Origin: Paracoccaceae bacterium
GTDB lineage: Bacteria > Pseudomonadota > Alphaproteobacteria > Rhodobacterales > Rhodobacteraceae
NCBI GenBank assembly: GCA_030758115.1
Contig: JANREX010000023.1
Location: 1-40,204 of the forward strand
DNA length: 40,204 nucleotides
Direction of reading: 5' to 3'
This document shows, piece by piece, positions 9,745 to 18,100 of this stretch. The first letter of the stretch is position 1, and every line of letters starts with the position of its first letter. A program made the translations under genes and the position numbers. Under the pieces are notes generated by a model. That model searched no databases. It was not told where the DNA came from and worked only from the letters and a program-made list of their open reading frames with translations.

Positions 9745-12126
9745 TCACGCCGCCCGCGACAGGCCTTCCGCGACCGACAGGCCGACCCATGCGCCGCCTT
9801 CATAGCGCAGGACGCTGCCCCTGGCCGCATCCGTCGCCATCAGCGCCAGCCATCCATTGTCGAACAGGGCCTTCACGCCCGCATGACGGTCCAGGATATC
9901 CGAGATCGCCTGCGCCGGAGCCTCGATCGTCACGGTCAGGCGCAGCGGATCATGCTGCAGCCCCTCGCCATCATGCACCGATTGCCAGGGCAGACCGGCG
10001 CGCAACATGCCGCCGTTGCCTTCGATCACGCCGATCCCGCCGGTCACGTTATGCAGCAGCTTGTTGCCCGCCCCGTAAGCCTGCGGCGCCACGGACGAGC
10101 CGTAATATTGCAGCGAAATCCAGCTGGCCACCACCACCGGCGCGGTCAGGATCAGTTCCAGCACGCCGAAACCCTCGTCGGCCTGCCAGACATAGTCATG
10201 CAGGAAGGCGCGCCCACCCAGATCGACCCCGGCGCTGAGACGGCGCGGTGCGGCGATGAAGGCCGCACAGCCCGCAAGCCCCCATTCCGGGCGCAGTTCG
10301 GACCAGTCGCCACCGCGCAGGGCCAGCGCCTCGGGCGCATCCGCGCGCGGCAGCCGCGCAGCGCGCTCGGCCCGCGCCAGTTGTCCGGCCCGATCCAGCG
10401 CCGCGCGCAACCGCGCCAGATCGGCAGCATGATCTGGCAGGGCCTGATCCTCGTAGAGCGTGACCCGGTCGGATACCGTGTCATGCAGACCCGCGACAAA
10501 GCGCGTGTCGGCGGGGATCTTGATCCCCTTGTCGACCAACCCCGCGCGCACCGCGCTGTCGTTCAGAAGCCCCGCCAGCAGCCGCGCGTTCACATCGCCC
10601 GCATGGCCCCCGCAGGCCCCGCATTGCAGGGCGCTGGCGTGGGGCGCATTGGTGACGCCCGCACCATGCCCCGCGATCAGCACCAGCCGCGCAAAATCGC
10701 CGGTCAGCGACATGGCCGACAGGATGGTGGCCGCGGCCCCGATCCGCGCCTCAAGCGGCAGATCCGTGGTCGGCGCAGGGCCCGCAGGTGCCGGCTTGGC
10801 GCGCGTGCCCGTGTCCTTCAGCAGCTTGGCAACGTAAAGCGGACCTGCCGCCTCGACAAAGGCGAAAGCCGAGACCGAGGCCATGCGGAACCGTCCCCAT
10901 GCACGGGTGGCCCGCGCCGCGATACGTGCGGCCAGATCATCTGCAGGCGCGCCGACGGACCGGCTTTCGACCCCCGGCTGCAACAGCACGGGCGCGCGCG
11001 CCTCGACCACATCCGAGGCAAAGCCCCGATGCGCCGCCGCCAGGCCGAAGAAGCCGGCAAAACCGATGGTGCGAATGCCCTCATCCGTCGCCTCCAGCGC
11101 CCGGCGCAGCACTTCGGACCGCACGTCGATACAGAACGCCGCCTGGATCGCCGGCGCCTGATTGCTATCCGCAAGGGGCGCATCGGTCGCAGAAGCCGCC
11201 AGCCTTGCCAGCAACCGTTGCTCCTCGGTCCGTTCAAGCGCGTCCTGCAAGGCCGCGTCGATCAGATCGTCCCGGCCCGGCTGCGCGGGCACGGCATAGG
11301 CTGCCAGTGTTTCCGTCCATGACGTGGCGATCTGGTCGGAATGCGCCTCGAACAGGATCATGTCCCACAACAGCCGGATCGTCAGGCATTCGAACAGCAC
11401 GCCGTCCCGCGCCCCGTCCCGCTGGGCCAGCCAATCCAGATGCCGCGCGTATTGGCCCCAGCCTTCCAGGTCCATCAGCAGGCGATGAAAATAGTCCGGC
11501 GCGCTGGCGGGCGTGACGCCCAGTGTCCGGCAGGCCTCGGCAAAGGCGGCACGCGGATCATGGGGCAGAACGGAGACGCGCAGGCAACTGTCCCGCAGAC
11601 CCGCGATACCGGGCACAAGGTCCCGGCTGGCAAAGGCGCGCCAGGATGCATAGGCCGACCCTTCCAGCGCGGGCCAAAGCGCCTGCCCCTGGTCGAAATG
11701 CGCCGCAGCCCAGGTGGCGATGCGGTCCCGCGCCAGATCGGCCCAGTCGCGCCCCGCCGCATCCCCGGCCAGATCGGCGGCAGAGGGATAGGCCTTTGGC
11801 TGTGGTGTCGGCTGGGTCACGGCCTGTTCCAGATCGGCAGGCTTCAGCCCATGGGCGCGCGCCGCCGTCTGCATGGCGGCCGGGTCGATCCGGCCCCGCG
11901 CCATCAGATCGGCATAATCGGCCCTGTCGCGGAAGATGCGCAGCCCGCCCACGCGGGCCAGGATCGCCGCCGTCTGCGCCCGGTTCCGGCCCGCCTGGCC
12001 CAGGAAGGGATTGACCGCGACAGTCGCCGCCAGTGGAAAGGCCGGCGGGATCGAGGCTGCTGCCTTGTGCGCCATGGCAAAGAGTTCAAGCTCGGGTCCG
12101 GTGAAGGTCAGGGAAGGAGCGTTCAC
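9745..12126 (-). CDS. dabA: inorganic carbon accumulation protein DabA
   Basis: The 793-residue protein belongs to the DabA family (formerly DUF2309/UPF0753), the carbonic-anhydrase-like subunit of an energy-coupled dissolved inorganic carbon uptake complex at the inner membrane. The zinc-site residues are visible: C332 and D334 in FCIDVRSE, H487 in AGHGAG, and C502 in LQCGAC. The 15-residue spacing of the last pair matches the C351/D353/H524/C539 set described for Halothiobacillus. The start is the GTG at 12126; AGGATG upstream overlaps the end of dabB. The dabB stop lies 4 bp upstream, so the two are cotranscribed. In the family, DabB energises one-way hydration of CO2 to bicarbonate by DabA. 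No RuBisCO or carboxysome genes are in the window. Confidence 0.93.
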   Translation of the reverse strand: MNAPSLTFTGPELELFAMAHKAAASIPPAFPLAATVAVNPFLGQAGRNRAQTAAILARVGGLRIFRDRADYADLMARGRIDPAAMQTAARAHGLKPADLEQAVTQPTPQPKAYPSAADLAGDAAGRDWADLARDRIATWAAAHFDQGQALWPALEGSAYASWRAFASRDLVPGIAGLRDSCLRVSVLPHDPRAAFAEACRTLGVTPASAPDYFHRLLMDLEGWGQYARHLDWLAQRDGARDGVLFECLTIRLLWDMILFEAHSDQIATSWTETLAAYAVPAQPGRDDLIDAALQDALERTEEQRLLARLAASATDAPLADSNQAPAIQAAFCIDVRSEVLRRALEATDEGIRTIGFAGFFGLAAAHRGFASDVVEARAPVLLQPGVESRSVGAPADDLAARIAARATRAWGRFRMASVSAFAFVEAAGPLYVAKLLKDTGTRAKPAPAGPAPTTDLPLEARIGAAATILSAMSLTGDFARLVLIAGHGAGVTNAPHASALQCGACGGHAGDVNARLLAGLLNDSAVRAGLVDKGIKIPADTRFVAGLHDTVSDRVTLYEDQALPDHAADLARLRAALDRAGQLARAERAARLPRADAPEALALRGGDWSELRPEWGLAGCAAFIAAPRRLSAGVDLGGRAFLHDYVWQADEGFGVLELILTAPVVVASWISLQYYGSSVAPQAYGAGNKLLHNVTGGIGVIEGNGGMLRAGLPWQSVHDGEGLQHDPLRLTVTIEAPAQAISDILDRHAGVKALFDNGWLALMATDAARGSVLRYEGGAWVGLSVAEGLSRAA

Positions 12127-12130
12127 AGCA

Positions 12131-13681
12131 TCATCCTTTCGTGGCGCGCCACTGACCGATCATCCGGTCCGTCAGCGCATTGAGGTAAAGTCCGTTCATC
12201 AGATGCACCCGCAGGCCCATCGCGGCGGGGTGCCCTGCCCATAGCGGGAAAGTCGCCTGCGCCACCGAGGCCAGCCCGAAACTGCCGACCGCCAGCACCA
12301 GCGTCGCCCAGATCAGCCCGTCAGCCGCCGGGGGCGCCGGCAGCGTGCCCGCCGACAGGGCCGTGATGCCGGCCTGCAGCCCGAAATAGGCCAGCGTGGC
12401 CGCACCCGACATGGCGACGGTGCGGATCGTCAGCGGCCAGGGCGCCAGATCGGCCAGCCCCTGCGCGATCAGATAGGCCACGCCGAAGATCAGGATCGCG
12501 CCAAGCGCGACGGTCTGCACCGGCTTGTCCATGATCCCGAACATCAGGCCCACGACCGCGTAGATTGCCAGCGCCAGACCAAAGGCCCGCCCCACGGCAC
12601 GCAGATCGGGGATCGCCACGGGGCCGGGGCGCCGGATCCGGCCCACCTGCTCGACCGCGCCGCCCGAGGCCAGGAAGGCATGCGCCTTGTACAGCGAATG
12701 CGCCACGATATGCAGCAGCGCCAGCGGAAACAGCGCAAGGCCGATCTGCAGCACCATGAAGCCCATCTGCGCGCAGGTCGACCATGCCAGCGCCGTCTTG
12801 ACCGACGGCTGCGTCAGCGCCACAGCCGCGCCGACCAGCGCGCTGAACCCGCCAATCAGCGCCAGCAGGGCCAGCACACCGGGGGTGGCCAGCAGCACAT
12901 CGGCAAAGCGGATCAGCAGGAAGCCGCCCGCGTTGACCACGCCTGCATGCAGCAGGGCCGATACGGGCGTCGGGGCCTCCATCACCTCGGTCAGCCAGCC
13001 ATGGGTGGGGATCAGGGCGGATTTGAACACCGCCGCCACCGCCAGCAGCAGCGCCGCCAACCACAGGGTCGCGGGCGTCTGGCCTGCCTGCACAGCTTGC
13101 GCGATTGCGGCGATATCGCCGGTGCCGAAGGCCTGGATCAGCAGGACGGCGGCCAGCAGCAGGGCGCCGGTGCCGATGATCCCGCTGACCGTCTTCTTGC
13201 GCGCGGCCCGCTGCGCGCGCGGCCGGTCGGGATAGAACAGGATCAGACGGTGCAGCCCCAGCCCCACCATCGACCAGGCCAGCACCAGCTGCACCAGGTT
13301 GCCCGCGCTGACCAGCAGCAGCACCGCGGCCAGCGTGGCGGACATCATCGCCATGAACCCGCTCTGCCCCGCCTCGCCATCCAGCGCCTTGCGCGAGAAC
13401 CGCAGCACGATCCAGCCCACGAAGGACACGGTCAGCAGCATCGCGACCGAGACGATGTCGACCCTCGCGGCAAAGCCCAGCGCCAGTATCCCCGGCAGGC
13501 CGAGGGTGACAGGCCCCGCAACCGCCAGCAGCACGGCCGCGCCCAGCGCACAGGCCATCGCCAGCAGGGCGGCCCATTCGGGCAGATGCAGGCGCATCTG
13601 CGCACGGCCCACCGGGCGCAGCGTCAGATCAAGGGCAACCAGGGCAAGCGCCAGTGGCGCGAGATAGGCAAGAAGGGTCAT
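12131..13681 (-). CDS. dabB: proton-conducting membrane subunit DabB
   Basis: The 516-residue polytopic protein is related to the NuoL/MrpA antiporter-like subunits and pairs with DabA to couple ion movement to inorganic carbon capture. Family landmarks are ALIPTHGWLTEVMEAPTPVS, the downstream LLHAGVVNAGGFLL helix, WSTCAQMGFM, and HIVAHSLYKAHAFL with the conserved lysine and histidines of the proton path. ATG 13681 was chosen because GGAGAG sits seven bases upstream; an in-frame TTG at 13699 would place the ribosome binding site inside the gene. It is first in the dabBA operon and divergent from a LysR gene, 96 bp away, the likely regulator. Confidence 0.9.
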   Translation of the reverse strand: MTLLAYLAPLALALVALDLTLRPVGRAQMRLHLPEWAALLAMACALGAAVLLAVAGPVTLGLPGILALGFAARVDIVSVAMLLTVSFVGWIVLRFSRKALDGEAGQSGFMAMMSATLAAVLLLVSAGNLVQLVLAWSMVGLGLHRLILFYPDRPRAQRAARKKTVSGIIGTGALLLAAVLLIQAFGTGDIAAIAQAVQAGQTPATLWLAALLLAVAAVFKSALIPTHGWLTEVMEAPTPVSALLHAGVVNAGGFLLIRFADVLLATPGVLALLALIGGFSALVGAAVALTQPSVKTALAWSTCAQMGFMVLQIGLALFPLALLHIVAHSLYKAHAFLASGGAVEQVGRIRRPGPVAIPDLRAVGRAFGLALAIYAVVGLMFGIMDKPVQTVALGAILIFGVAYLIAQGLADLAPWPLTIRTVAMSGAATLAYFGLQAGITALSAGTLPAPPAADGLIWATLVLAVGSFGLASVAQATFPLWAGHPAAMGLRVHLMNGLYLNALTDRMIGQWRATKG

Positions 13682-13743
13682 TGCGGGCTCTCCTGTCAAA
13701 GCTGACCGTCAGGTAGCACCGCGACAAACCACTAAAAAATTCA

Positions 13744-13777
13744 TTGTTTTTATAAAAACGTTCTGTTTTATAAATGC
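13744..13777 (+). promoter_or_regulatory. LysR promoter with perfect inverted repeat
   Basis: TTTATAAAA (13749-13757) and TTTTATAAA (13766-13774) form a perfect 9-bp inverted repeat with an 8-base spacer. TTGTTT (13744-13749) and TTTTAT (13766-13771) are spaced by 16 and form a plausible -35/-10 for the LysR gene. They place transcription start near 13778, which is its ATG. The repeat also lies in the dabB promoter region, so it is the natural site for LysR binding and autoregulation. Binding is inferred. Confidence 0.6.
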
Positions 13778-14644
13778 ATGGCTGATCTCAACTATCATCA
13801 CCTGCGCTATTTCCGCGAGATTGCCCATATGGGCAATCTGACCCGCGCGGCGGAGCGGCTGAACCTGTCGCAATCGGCCCTGTCGATCCAGTTGCGCCAG
13901 CTTGAGGATCGTCTGGGCCATCCCCTTTTTACCCGCAGCGGGCGCAGCCTGATCCTGACCGAGGCGGGGCGGATCGCGCTGGATCACGCCGATCGCATCT
14001 TCGGCGCGGGCGAGGAGCTGATCGCGACCCTGCGCCAGACCGGCGAGGTGCAGCAACCCCTGCGCGTGGGCGCGCAATCGACGCTGTCGCGCAACTTCCA
14101 GCTGGCCTTCCTGCGCCCCGTCCTGACCGGCGGCGAGACCGAGATCATCCTGCGCTCGGGCAGCAGCACCTTTCTGCTCGAGGCGCTGACCGCCCTTGCC
14201 CTTGACGTGGTCCTGACCAACGAGCCGCCGCATCGCGACGGCGGGGCCGACCTTGTGACGCATCGCATCTCGGAACAGCCCATCGGGCTTTACGGGACGG
14301 CCGCGCGCATGGCTCCGCATGCGACACTGGCCGATCTGCTGCGCAACGAGCCGGTGATCCTGCCGACGGAAAGCACGATCCGCAGCGGTTTCGACAGCCT
14401 TGTCGCCCGGCTGGACGTGACCCCCCGCATCGCGGCCGAGGTTGACGACATGGCCATGGTCCGCCTTCTGGCGCGTGAAAACATGGGGCTGGCCATCGCC
14501 CCCGCCGTGGTGCTGACCGATGAAATCCGGGCGGGTCTGTTGCAGGCCGCCCCCTATGAGCTGGACATCATCGAAGGCTTCTACGCCGTGACCGCGCGGC
14601 GCAGCTTTCCGCATCCCCTGTTGCGCACGCTTCTGGACGGCTGA
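13778..14644 (+). CDS. LysR-family transcriptional regulator
   Basis: The 288-residue protein has an N-terminal winged helix-turn-helix (residues 1-62: LNYHHLRYFREIAHMG, then LTRAAERLNLSQSALSIQLR) and a periplasmic-binding-protein-like effector domain after about residue 90. The family acts as tetramers, usually controlling a divergent gene in response to a small effector. Here the divergent operon is dabBA, so inorganic carbon status or a linked metabolite is a sensible but unproven signal. The ATG at 13778 has no Shine-Dalgarno sequence before it. The next in-frame ATG lies inside the DNA-binding domain, so the mRNA is probably leaderless. Confidence 0.9.
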   Translation: MADLNYHHLRYFREIAHMGNLTRAAERLNLSQSALSIQLRQLEDRLGHPLFTRSGRSLILTEAGRIALDHADRIFGAGEELIATLRQTGEVQQPLRVGAQSTLSRNFQLAFLRPVLTGGETEIILRSGSSTFLLEALTALALDVVLTNEPPHRDGGADLVTHRISEQPIGLYGTAARMAPHATLADLLRNEPVILPTESTIRSGFDSLVARLDVTPRIAAEVDDMAMVRLLARENMGLAIAPAVVLTDEIRAGLLQAAPYELDIIEGFYAVTARRSFPHPLLRTLLDG

Positions 14645-14762
14645 GGCCGCGAAAGGGCTGGACCCGGGCGCGCGGAATTGCCTGACCGCAGCGCGCAACC
14701 TATAAGGTATCAATCCAGCACAGGCCCGGAACCGGACCAATCCGCAGCGGAAGAGAACGCCC

Positions 14763-15869
14763 ATGGACAGACGGTCATTCCTGAAGACAGCGACGCTTGG
14801 CGCCGCCGCAACCACCGTTACGGCATTGGCGGCACCGGCGCTGTCACAGGGGCGGATCGCATGGCGGATGCAGGTCAGCCCCGCCTTGGGCGCGACGCGC
14901 GCCGCGACCGATGCGGCCCGGCTGGCCGAACGGATCGGCACCATCAGCGATGGGCTTTTGACCGTGCAACCGGTCGCAGCGCCTGCAGGGGCCGCACAAG
15001 GCGTGGCGCTGGATGCCGTGATCGCGGGGCAGACCGAAACGGGTCACGGCCCGGTGCAGGCTTGGCAGACCCGGTCAGAGGCCTTGCCCTTCTTTGCGGC
15101 CATGCCATTCGGGCTGACGGCGATGGAAATGGCAAGCTGGCTGGACCAACTGGGCGGCATGGCCGTCCGGGATGCGGTGCATGACACATTCGGGGTTCAG
15201 GCCTTTCTGTGCGGTGACACGGGCCCACAGGCTGGCGGCTGGTTCCGTACCGCCCTTGCGGGGATCGAGGATCTGCAAGGCCTGCGCCTGCTGACCGCAG
15301 GCCTGCCCGCGCAGGTCTGGCGCAGGATGGGCCTGTCCCCCGTCGCCATGGCGGCGGATGAAACCCTTGCCGCCTTGCAGGCCGGTGCCCTGGACGGGAT
15401 CGAATTCGCCGGTCCCGCCCGCGATCTTGACATGGGCTATCATCAGCTGTGCAAACACTACTACACCATGTCCTTCACCAAACCGGCCATGGCGTCCGAG
15501 CTGATCATCGCCAGGAACAGCTATCTTGCGCTGCCCCCCAACCTGCGCGAGGTGCTGCGCATCGCTTGCGCCGCCGCGCACCGCGACAGCCTTGCCACCA
15601 ATGCCGCGCGTGATGCCACCGCGTTGCGCAGCCTGATGACAACACATGGCGTGACCGCATATCCCGCCTTTCCCGACAGCATCCTGCAAGCCGGCGGCAA
15701 AGCCGCAGCCGAGATCATCACGGCCCTGCGCGACAGCGGCGATCCCCTGACCCGACGCACCGCCGAAAGCTATGTCGCAGCGCTGGAGATTCTGCGCCTC
15801 AAGGCCGATGGCGCCGATGGCGCCGATGCCAGCTATCATGCCGCCCGCGCGCGGTTTCTGAATATCTGA
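14763..15869 (+). CDS. orphan TRAP-type solute-binding protein, Tat-exported
   Basis: The 368-residue protein belongs to the DctP-like TRAP binding-protein family. A twin-arginine signal (MDRRSFLK followed by an alanine-rich hydrophobic stretch ending near ALAAPALSQG, about residue 28) predicts folded export to the periplasm. The central part keeps family-typical features such as GIEDLQGLRLLTAGLPAQVWRRMG. GGAAGAG upstream supports ATG 14763. No dctQ or dctM gene lies beside it, so it must work with a distant transporter or have another binding role. The C-terminal end carries an in-frame triplicated GAD (Gly-Ala-Asp) coded by a short repeat near 15806-15830. Confidence 0.8.
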   Translation: MDRRSFLKTATLGAAATTVTALAAPALSQGRIAWRMQVSPALGATRAATDAARLAERIGTISDGLLTVQPVAAPAGAAQGVALDAVIAGQTETGHGPVQAWQTRSEALPFFAAMPFGLTAMEMASWLDQLGGMAVRDAVHDTFGVQAFLCGDTGPQAGGWFRTALAGIEDLQGLRLLTAGLPAQVWRRMGLSPVAMAADETLAALQAGALDGIEFAGPARDLDMGYHQLCKHYYTMSFTKPAMASELIIARNSYLALPPNLREVLRIACAAAHRDSLATNAARDATALRSLMTTHGVTAYPAFPDSILQAGGKAAAEIITALRDSGDPLTRRTAESYVAALEILRLKADGADGADASYHAARARFLNI

Positions 15870-16008
15870 CGGTCGGGGGCATCATCCCGCATGCATGTGC
15901 GCAGCCGCCGCACCGCCCGGCTTTCAGGCAGTTCAGCGCGGCATGCGGGCGACAGATGACAGTGAAAACGGTTTGCTCTTGCGCAAAGCCCCGGATGGCC
16001 GCAGGTCT

Positions 16009-16656
16009 ATGCAAAACACCCTGACCACGGATGATCTGACGATGACGGACTGGCCCCGGACAGCCATAGGGATAGGCCATAACGCGCCCCCCGAACCGGT
16101 CAGCCTGTGGCACAAGCACATGTGGGAACGCGCCCGCGCGGAACAGGCAGCCAAGCGCCCATCGCTGGCGGTGATCCGCATGCAGATGGCGCGCGCGGCC
16201 GAACTGGGGATGAGCCATGCCGATTACGCCGCCTTGCATCGCACGGCGGGGCGCGATCCGGCCGGGTTGATCTTTACCCCTGCCGCGCTGAACCTGCGCC
16301 TTGCGCGGCGGCTGGTGCTGCCCGATGCGGTGCGCGCCCATCTGGCGCGGCTGCGCGATTGCCATCTGCTGGCGCTGGCCCCCGAAGGCGAAGCCCCGGA
16401 CGCCTTTCTTGAAGAATTGCGCGAAGTCTCTGCCCTGCCCTTCGCCACGGCCACCGCCATGCCATCGGAACAGACCTCCTGGCCAGGGCTGGTGCAGGCG
16501 ATCCGGTCGGCGCTGGATCCGCTCAGGCTGCCGGGTTCCGCCCTGGCCCTGATCGGCGCCCTGCCGACCGAGGCGCGGCTTTGCGCGGCGCTGTGCACGG
16601 CGGGACGGCTGGCCGGCGTGCTGGACAGCAACGCCTATTTCCGCCCCGCCCGCTGA
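16009..16656 (+). CDS. hypothetical protein with IGHN-PP motif
   Basis: I do not recognise this 215-residue protein. It is soluble and rich in alanine, leucine and arginine. An N-terminal AIGIGHNAPPEP stretch resembles the IGHNxPP motif that I recall from the N termini of various alphaproteobacterial proteins, some of them phage-linked. The rest is mostly helical by eye, with no membrane segment. The reading frame is open back to 15895, but the first 38 codons look non-coding. ATG 16009 or ATG 16042 (just before the motif) are the likely starts, and neither has a strong ribosome binding site. It ends 4 bp before the convergent yghU-type gene. Confidence 0.6.
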   Translation: MQNTLTTDDLTMTDWPRTAIGIGHNAPPEPVSLWHKHMWERARAEQAAKRPSLAVIRMQMARAAELGMSHADYAALHRTAGRDPAGLIFTPAALNLRLARRLVLPDAVRAHLARLRDCHLLALAPEGEAPDAFLEELREVSALPFATATAMPSEQTSWPGLVQAIRSALDPLRLPGSALALIGALPTEARLCAALCTAGRLAGVLDSNAYFRPAR

Positions 16657-16660
16657 GGCC

Positions 16661-17527
16661 TCAGCCCTGTTCGGGCGCGATCTTGTCCTGGGTGCGCAGG
16701 TCGAAATCGCTGGCATCGTGACGCTCGTGCAGTTGCAGCGCCGGATCACCGAAGGCGCGATTGACCATGCGGCCCCGCTTGACCGCCGGGCGCGCGTCGA
16801 TCTTCTCGGCCCATGCCATCACGTTCTTGTAGGATGTCACATCCAGGAATTCCGCCGCCTCGTAAAGCCGCCCCAGAACCAGTTGGCCGTACCAGGCCCA
16901 GATCGCCATGTCCGCGATCGTATAGTCATCCCCCGCCATATAGGCGTGGTCGGCCAGGTGCCGGTCCAGCACATCCAGCTGGCGCTTGGTTTCCATCGCG
17001 AAACGGTCGATGCAATATTCGAACTTCTCGGGCGCATAGGCGTAGAAATGCCCGAATCCGCCGCCCAGATAGGGCGCGCTGCCCATCTGCCAGAACAGCC
17101 ATGACAGGCATTCGGTGCGCGCGGCGTGATCGGTGGGCAGGAAAGCCCCGAATTTCTCGGCCAGGTACAGCAGGATCGCACCGGATTCGAACACGCGCTG
17201 GGGTGTGTCGCCGCTGCGATCCTCCAGCGCGGGGATCTTCGAGTTGGGGTTGATCCCCACGAACCCGCTGCCGAACTGATCCCCCTCGTTGATGCGGATC
17301 AGCCAGGCATCATATTCCGCCCCTTCATGGCCTGCGGCCAGCAATTCCTCAAGCATGACGGTGACCTTCACGCCATTCGGCGTGGCCAGCGAATAAAGCT
17401 GGAAGGGATGCTTGCCGACGGGCAGATCCTTGTCATGGGTCGCGCCGGCGATGGGGCGGTTGATATTGGCGAAACGGCCGCCGTTGCCGGGGGTCCAGGT
17501 CCAGACTTTGGGAGGGGTATAGGTCAT
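16661..17527 (-). CDS. yghU: YghU-type glutathione S-transferase
   Basis: The 288-residue cytosolic protein matches the YghU branch of the glutathione transferases. The opening WTWTPGNGGRFANINRPIAG and the LATPNGVKVTVMLEELL block (about residues 47-63) are characteristic. PNSKIPALED marks the glutathione-binding thioredoxin-like domain, and the C-terminal helical domain follows (DYTIADMAIWAWYGQLVLG). The family has glutathione-dependent disulfide-bond oxidoreductase activity and little classical transferase activity. ATG 17527 begins the conserved N-terminal extension. The 3' end is 4 bp from a convergent gene, and a K+ channel-like gene lies 86 bp upstream on the same strand. Confidence 0.9.
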   Translation of the reverse strand: MTYTPPKVWTWTPGNGGRFANINRPIAGATHDKDLPVGKHPFQLYSLATPNGVKVTVMLEELLAAGHEGAEYDAWLIRINEGDQFGSGFVGINPNSKIPALEDRSGDTPQRVFESGAILLYLAEKFGAFLPTDHAARTECLSWLFWQMGSAPYLGGGFGHFYAYAPEKFEYCIDRFAMETKRQLDVLDRHLADHAYMAGDDYTIADMAIWAWYGQLVLGRLYEAAEFLDVTSYKNVMAWAEKIDARPAVKRGRMVNRAFGDPALQLHERHDASDFDLRTQDKIAPEQG

Positions 17528-17613
17528 GGGTCACTCTCGCTTTGCGTTGGTCTGCGGGGAACCTAATGCATGGCGCAGGCAGACACACCCCCTTGCCAGA
17601 CAGAGTTTCGTGA

Positions 17614-18060
17614 TCAGTCCCGCCGGTCGCGTTCGGGGTGCCAGTAGCGCTGCATCATCAGATAGGTGAACGAGGCCGACCATGTGATCAGCAAGAACCC
17701 GTTCAGCGCCTCCAGCCCGGCGATCATCCGGATCGGCCCGACGGGGTGGATCTCGCCGATGCCCAGCGTGGTATAGCTGGTCAGGGAAAAATAGAAGAAA
17801 TCGGTAGCCGTGCCGTCGAACAGCCCTTCGATCGCTCCGAACTGCGGGAACTGCAGCAACGTCGCATAGGCGATGGCGTAAAGCCCCACCTCGAGGATAT
17901 GACCGATCAGGCAGGCGATGATGACGACCAGAACCCGCTGGCGCGCCCGGATCGGCAGATCGGGCAGCAGCTTGCCGGTGATGCGCAGCACCTCGTAATG
18001 GATCAGCACGGTTGCGCCCAGCAGAAACAGCGCAACAAGGATGATCGTCAGAAGGATCAC
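17614..18060 (-). CDS. small ion channel (K+ channel-like) membrane protein
   Basis: The 148-residue inner-membrane protein has hydrophobic segments at about 2-22, 42-65, 88-96 and 113-135. The third is a pore-loop-like element, SLTSYTTLGIGEIHP, resembling a K+ channel selectivity filter. Canonical filters read TVGYGD; here the segment is TLGIGE, so ion selectivity should not be assumed. It lacks a regulatory RCK or cyclic-nucleotide domain. Proteins of this Ion_trans_2-like size occur in many Rhodobacterales. It is 40 bp downstream of the acyl-CoA synthetase gene on the same strand and could be cotranscribed with it. Confidence 0.75.
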   Translation of the reverse strand: MILLTIILVALFLLGATVLIHYEVLRITGKLLPDLPIRARQRVLVVIIACLIGHILEVGLYAIAYATLLQFPQFGAIEGLFDGTATDFFYFSLTSYTTLGIGEIHPVGPIRMIAGLEALNGFLLITWSASFTYLMMQRYWHPERDRRD

Positions 18061-18100
18061 AAGGGCCTTCCCTCAGACCGGGGTGCCGCGCCCTGCCCTG

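Noticed and set aside
15806-15830. Short GAD-coding tandem repeat as a regulatory or CRISPR-like repeat
   Set aside because: It is a short triplet-type repeat inside a coding sequence, too small and in-frame to be anything more than local slippage.
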